A program made the translations under genes and the position numbers. Positions 57,501 to 63,500 of a stretch of 64,000 nucleotides of DNA are shown one piece after another (the first letter of the stretch is position 1; the number at the start of each line of letters is the position of its first letter). The notes below the pieces were generated by a model that saw nothing but the letters and a program-made list of their open reading frames with translations, had not been told where the DNA came from and ran no database searches. The stretch is from Chrysogorgia sp. JL179-B06 (lineage: Eukaryota; Cnidaria; Anthozoa; Scleralcyonacea; Chrysogorgiidae). The stretch covers positions 3,805,001-3,869,000 of the forward strand of contig JAYKKM010000005.1 of NCBI GenBank assembly GCA_035772405.1, given 5' to 3'.

Positions 57501-60500
57501 TAAAGTTGCAGGTTTACTAAATATTCAGTCAAACTGTGGACACGCAAAGACATTTTACACTGAGATTTAACAGTGAAATACAAAGAACGTTTGGCTCTGA
57601 ATTAACAGACCTGTTTAGAACAAATTCGCTCAATTGTCACTAATTTTTTCTTTGTATTTCACTGTTAAATCACTGTGCAATGTCTTTGCGTGTCCCTACT
57701 TTGACGTCACTTCCTGTGAGTAGTAAATCAACTTTAGCAAGGGAAAATGACATGGAGATGAAACTTTAGCTGATGATAATATTAAACTACCAAGTTCTAT
57801 CAGAAAGTGCCAAAGATTATAAATATATAAAAAATCCAAACATTAGATCGACACTTTAACTACATATGTTATTTCGCTATTTACTCAGAAACGTTCCAAA
57901 TACTTAACGAGTATGGAGTCGCTTGTTCCAACGTAGATTAAGGCTGATTTCCAGTACTACGCGTTTCGCCTACGTTTCTTTACCTACAGGCGCACCGAAG
58001 CGTAAACGCACGATCGAGTTAAACCATATTCCAATTTTTATGTACAGGTGCACTGAACCATAAACGCACGAGTTGACCATATTCAACTTTTTAGCTACAT
58101 GTGTACTGAACCATAAACGCACGAGTTGACCATATTCAACTTTTTACCTACATGTACTGAAGCATAAACGTACGAGTTGAACCTTATTCAACTTTTTATG
58201 TACATGTGCACTGAACTAAACGCACGAGTTGACCATATTCAACCTTTCACCTACATGTGTACTGAAGCATAAACGCACGAGTTGAACCATATTCAACTTT
58301 TCTCGTTTACGTGCCGAACGTGACACTGAAAATCAGCCATTATAACTTAATTTTGAGGATGATCAAGAAAGTTGGAATTTTCTTTTATAGGTATTGTTTT
58401 AATTTGGAAAGTTTCGGCTGAATTAGTCAAACAGATCATACTGAAATAAAATGTCAGATTAGATGTTAGCTCTGGGTTATTGATAATCGACTTTTGAACA
58501 ACCGAGCTCTAATCTCCTTAAGTTGTTCTGATATTCAGATGGAAAACTAAACTAAGGTTGTAATGTGCCCTACGCTGTGACATCTTAATTTTTCTCAACT
58601 TCTAGGGGAAAGCAGAATTAACTTACAAAGACATGGACGATTGGCTTGGTGCTAGATTCCTTCACGAAATGGATAGGTAACATTTTTAGAAATGTTAATA
58701 GTTTTACGGTATCTGCACGTATACTCGAGAAATAACGTTTCCATTCTCGTATTTTATGCTTCTGGACGCCACCACGCGCGGTGGTCTGGACACGGCGGTT
58801 TTCTTTTCAATTTTGATGTCATTAAGTGCTTGTCTTGTTCCTTGCACTTAAAGGACTTAACGTTCCAAGTACTTTTTATATCCTAGCTAGTTGGAATATA
58901 GTAATTCGGCGCTATGCAAATGCTCGCAACACATTTTAAAATTTGAACAAGGATGAACTGAATATTTGCATCATTAGTTTCGCAACCATTTCTTGCATGT
59001 TTCGCAAAGCCTATCGGGATGACGTAATGCAGATTCTCGACATAAAAACGAAAAATAGAGCCCTTTTTAAGACTCTGGCTACCACAGGTACTCAATAAAC
59101 CATGTCAAAACGCTGCCATTTTTAATATGACCGTGACGTCATGTGCTGGGAAGTGTTGTATTTCGTACTTTTGTGCTACTTATCGTGGGGCCATGTATTG
59201 ACCAGTTTATGTTATAATAACGATTACTAAAATAACGTTGAGAAGAACCTTAATTTCTTTGCATTTCTGCCAACACGGACCGCTTTAAGCCATGACGTCA
59301 CAGGTTATATGACAGAGAACCCTAATTCACCTTTATTACGCGTTACGAGCATTTTTACAACTTCAAACTACGATATTCCGGTTATTTAGGTTGCACTTTT
59401 TTACTTTTTTGTTACCAATGTCTTTTAATGACTTCAATATAGAAACGAAACTGACCCGCTGTACATCGAGTTTCTAAAATGGTGGCGTCCATAAATGTAA
59501 AATACGAGAATGACAACGTTATTTCTCGAGTGCAAGAGCTGATATCGTCAAATTATTAACATTTCTAAACATAATACTTGAGGGTCTTTGATTTAAATAT
59601 TATTTGTTTTTTGACTACAGTTCCCCTTTAACTCATATTTTTAAAAACGTCAGTAAATCAAAAACCATAATCAAATCATCACTAGTCATGAGGCTTGTGA
59701 GATAAATAATGACAGTCAACTTTCCGATGCGGGATTAATTTCCGATTATTCTAGGATCTAAAACGAGGTCTCCGCTAATATATACTATATATTTTTATTG
59801 ACAGCATTTGCGCCATGGCTAATTTAACACGAACTGCCATTGAAAATGATCAAAAACTTCAGCATCAGTTAATTCTTGAAGATAAAGACTTTGTTGTTGG
59901 CTTGGTAAGTCCTTTTGTTTGAGACCGTTGAATGTTTGCTTGAATAAATTGCCTCGAAGAATATTCCTTAATTTGCTTTCATGATGAGATGTTCTCATAA
60001 AATATATATATATAAAATATACGGTATATATATATATATATATATAGCTACTAGTAGGATATAAGCAATCTCGCAATTTGATTGGCTCCTCTACTACTAG
60101 GCTATCACCTCGTATGCTAGCAGCAGAGAAAAAAACAAGATGGCGGCATGTTTTTTAGGCCGAAAAAAACTGAAATCGATGGGGTTTTACAAAGAGACCC
60201 CGAAGTATTTGGCTATATTTGCTCTCGTCGTATATGAACTAATAGCCACTAATACTAATTAGATAATAAATGAAGAAAAACTAGGAAAATCTTTGTCCAA
60301 GGTGAAAAAATAAACAAAACTTTGTTAGAAAACCTCCTCAATCATGTAATAAGTCAGTTAATTACGTCGAACGTCGAGATGTATGGACGCTACGCGTCCT
60401 CGGGGTTGTATATAGCATACATCCCTCGTTCTCTGTAATTAACTCTTACATATATAGGACATAACAATTAGCATTTTCTGAATCATGCCATCATGCATAA

Positions 60501-63500
60501 ATATTAACTATATGGATTAAATAAAAATCATTAAACATTACACTTCATTGGCCTGGGGCCCGGTAGTTCAAAACCTGGATAACTTATCTGTTGAATAAGT
60601 CTTATCCAATGGATAAGTCTTATCCAAGCGGACCCTGCAGATCATTGTGGCAATTGAGATGAAGACTGCTAAATATGATTTCATATAAAGCATTTTTATT
60701 CAAGAATTTTAATCTCGTGTTTTTTCCTTTCCTAGAATATTAATGTCTTTAAAACTCCCAGTCCTCCACCGCCGCCTAGTCCGAAGGAGCTTGATTCCTT
60801 AGATAGTTTTACTGTTGTTCAACTTGAACATCTTTACACTCAGGTAAAATATACAATCTGTTTACAAACATGTACTGAGATACGACACTGGGAATTTTAA
60901 TTAACAGAAGCTTAATTACATCTTTTTAAAACAGAAGCTTACAGCCGGGGGGTTAGGGATAAAAAACTCGCTAGCCGGGGGTTAGGGCCGGGTTAGAAAA
61001 CTCGTTAGGGGGGGGGTTAGGGTTAGGACCTTTGTTGTTTTGGGGTTGTTTACAATCCAATAACTTATTGGTTACAATGCTATTAGAACGCTAATAATTT
61101 ATTGCTTATACAACGTGAGCAACGGCTGAATACGTATATTCGACGTGTACGCGTTCTTTGACCAGAAACTTGAGCAGAATTTAGTTAGATATTGCCAAAT
61201 AGTAAAAAAAGTATTCAAAGACAAATAAAGTATTTTATTGGTAATCAAGAAAGATTCATTATAAAATAACTTGTACACAACAAGCGCTCTGATTGGTCAA
61301 TACCCGTGTATAGGATCAGAGTTTATAAAATAACATGTCTACTACGCAAGCTCTGATTGGTCAATACTAGTGTTTGGATCAGGCCATTCAAACACGAGAT
61401 TTAAAGGAAACAAAACTAGTGTGTTATTGTTCTTTTATAAAAGAAATATCTAATGGTTTGCGTGTTTGGATGTTGCTGGAGTTGAGAAAAGCGTAAAAAA
61501 TATTCGCCTACGGCTCGTGTTTTTTACTCTTCTCAACTCGCAACATCCCAGCGTGTTTGGATCAGGCCATCCAAATACGTATTTCTTTAATCCAACATGG
61601 AGAACCATTTTGTATATATTAAGTACACCTTGAGTTTGTAAGCTCAGATATGTGGTGATATTCATTGGAGTACCACTGAGGTACAGTTCAAAATTTCGAA
61701 TTATCGAACCCTGAAATGTACGAATTGTTAAATCGTTTCAGCAGGCAGAAATGTTTTCATTTTCAGAATTTTTGGCCAGATAATACGTAAACGAATTGGG
61801 TTTTGAAATAGAAAATAATTGAAATTTTAATTCATATTAAATAGAAAAGAAACGTAATGTTATAGGAGTAGTTTCTGTGTTATTCTGTAGCACCACGTGT
61901 TATTTTTCTTTTAGTTTATCTGTGCAGCTCCGTCTGGCCACATTTCCTGCAGAGCGTTTGTGGATATCTTTTTGGATCTTATGTCAACCAGCGTAAGTTA
62001 ATTATTATTTATTCTGTAAACTTCCACTGTTCAATCCTGAGTCATAGCTGGTAGCTCAGTGCAGATTACAGTGCCCGACTAGCGATTGGATGATTACAGG
62101 TGAAGTAACCTTGTTCTGCTGCCTGAGTCGTGATAGCTCAGTGCAGGTTAGAGTGTCCGACTAGCAATTGGAAGGTTACAGAAAAAGTAACCTTGCTCTA
62201 GCTGCTGCCTGAGTCTTTGGTAGTTCAATGCAGGTTAAGCACGGGTGGCGTATGCTGTTAAAGTGCACATGACCCCAAAAATGATAATGCTATGTTTGAA
62301 AGAGCACTTAAAATGATGAAGAATGGCTTTAACAATTCTTCGATATCTATTTTCGTTCTCGATCTATTCAGTTATATGTGATATGTTAATGAGGCACGTG
62401 ATGACGTCAAAGCAGGCAAACAACATTGTGGCAATTCTAAAATTCGTGTATATCTTCAAAGTTATCCAATAAAATTACTTGAAACTTTGCACGTGGATGC
62501 ATACTACCAAACTAAGGAACATGGTTCAAGTTATGTTATCACCATAGTAACAGATTAGCTTTCAGACCTCTTAGTTTCTAAAACAAGATAATTTGTTTTC
62601 TCTCATGTGCAGAACATGCTGAAATTGGCAATTCTCAATATCTTTTTCAATAGCTTTTCCAATGCAATACCGAAGTTTGAAATCGAAAACGGTGCTTGCA
62701 ATGGAAGAAAATGAAGACTTCCGTATGGTAACTGAGTGGTTTGGAAGCTAATCTGTTACTATGGTTACAACACAACATGAACCATGTTCTTTAGTTTGGT
62801 AGTATGCATTCATGTGCAAAGCATCAAGTAATTTCATTGGATAACTTTGAAGATATGCACGAATTTTAGAATTGCCACAATGTTGTTTGCCTGCTTTGAC
62901 GTCATCATGTGCCTCGTTAACATATCACATATAACTGAACAGCTCGAAAACGAAAATAGGTATCGAAGAATTGTTAAAGCCATTCTTCATTATTTTAAGT
63001 GCTCTTTCAAATATAGCATTGTCATTTTTGGGGTCATGTGCACTTTAAGGCGCTGCCGCTCACCGCTAAGTCAAGCTCGGTCGGACGGGGTTAGTACTTG
63101 GATGTTACTTGGGAATAACCTCGTGTTTTGCGAACTTGGAATGAGTGTGAGTAGAGTTATTAGTTATTAGTTGATCTCTCCCGTGCTTCGAGGGTTTTTC
63201 TCCGGGCTCTCCGGTTTTCCTCCCTCAGTAAAATCAACACTTAGATCTTAGCTGTATTACATGGTCAGACATGGGTCGTATGGTGGCAGTCTGCGGCGCA
63301 TTTGACATTCCTTCGACTAGGCCACGTTCGATCAAAACATTTTTGTAAAGTCACACGTCTGTTGTGTCTGTTAACAAGACCATTAATGCAGTGTCCGACA
63401 ACAATTGGAAGCTAGGTTACAGGCAAAGTCACCTTGCTCTGCTGTAGTGTCCGGCTAACAAACGAAAGGTTACAGGTAAAGTCACCTTGCTCTGCTGTAG

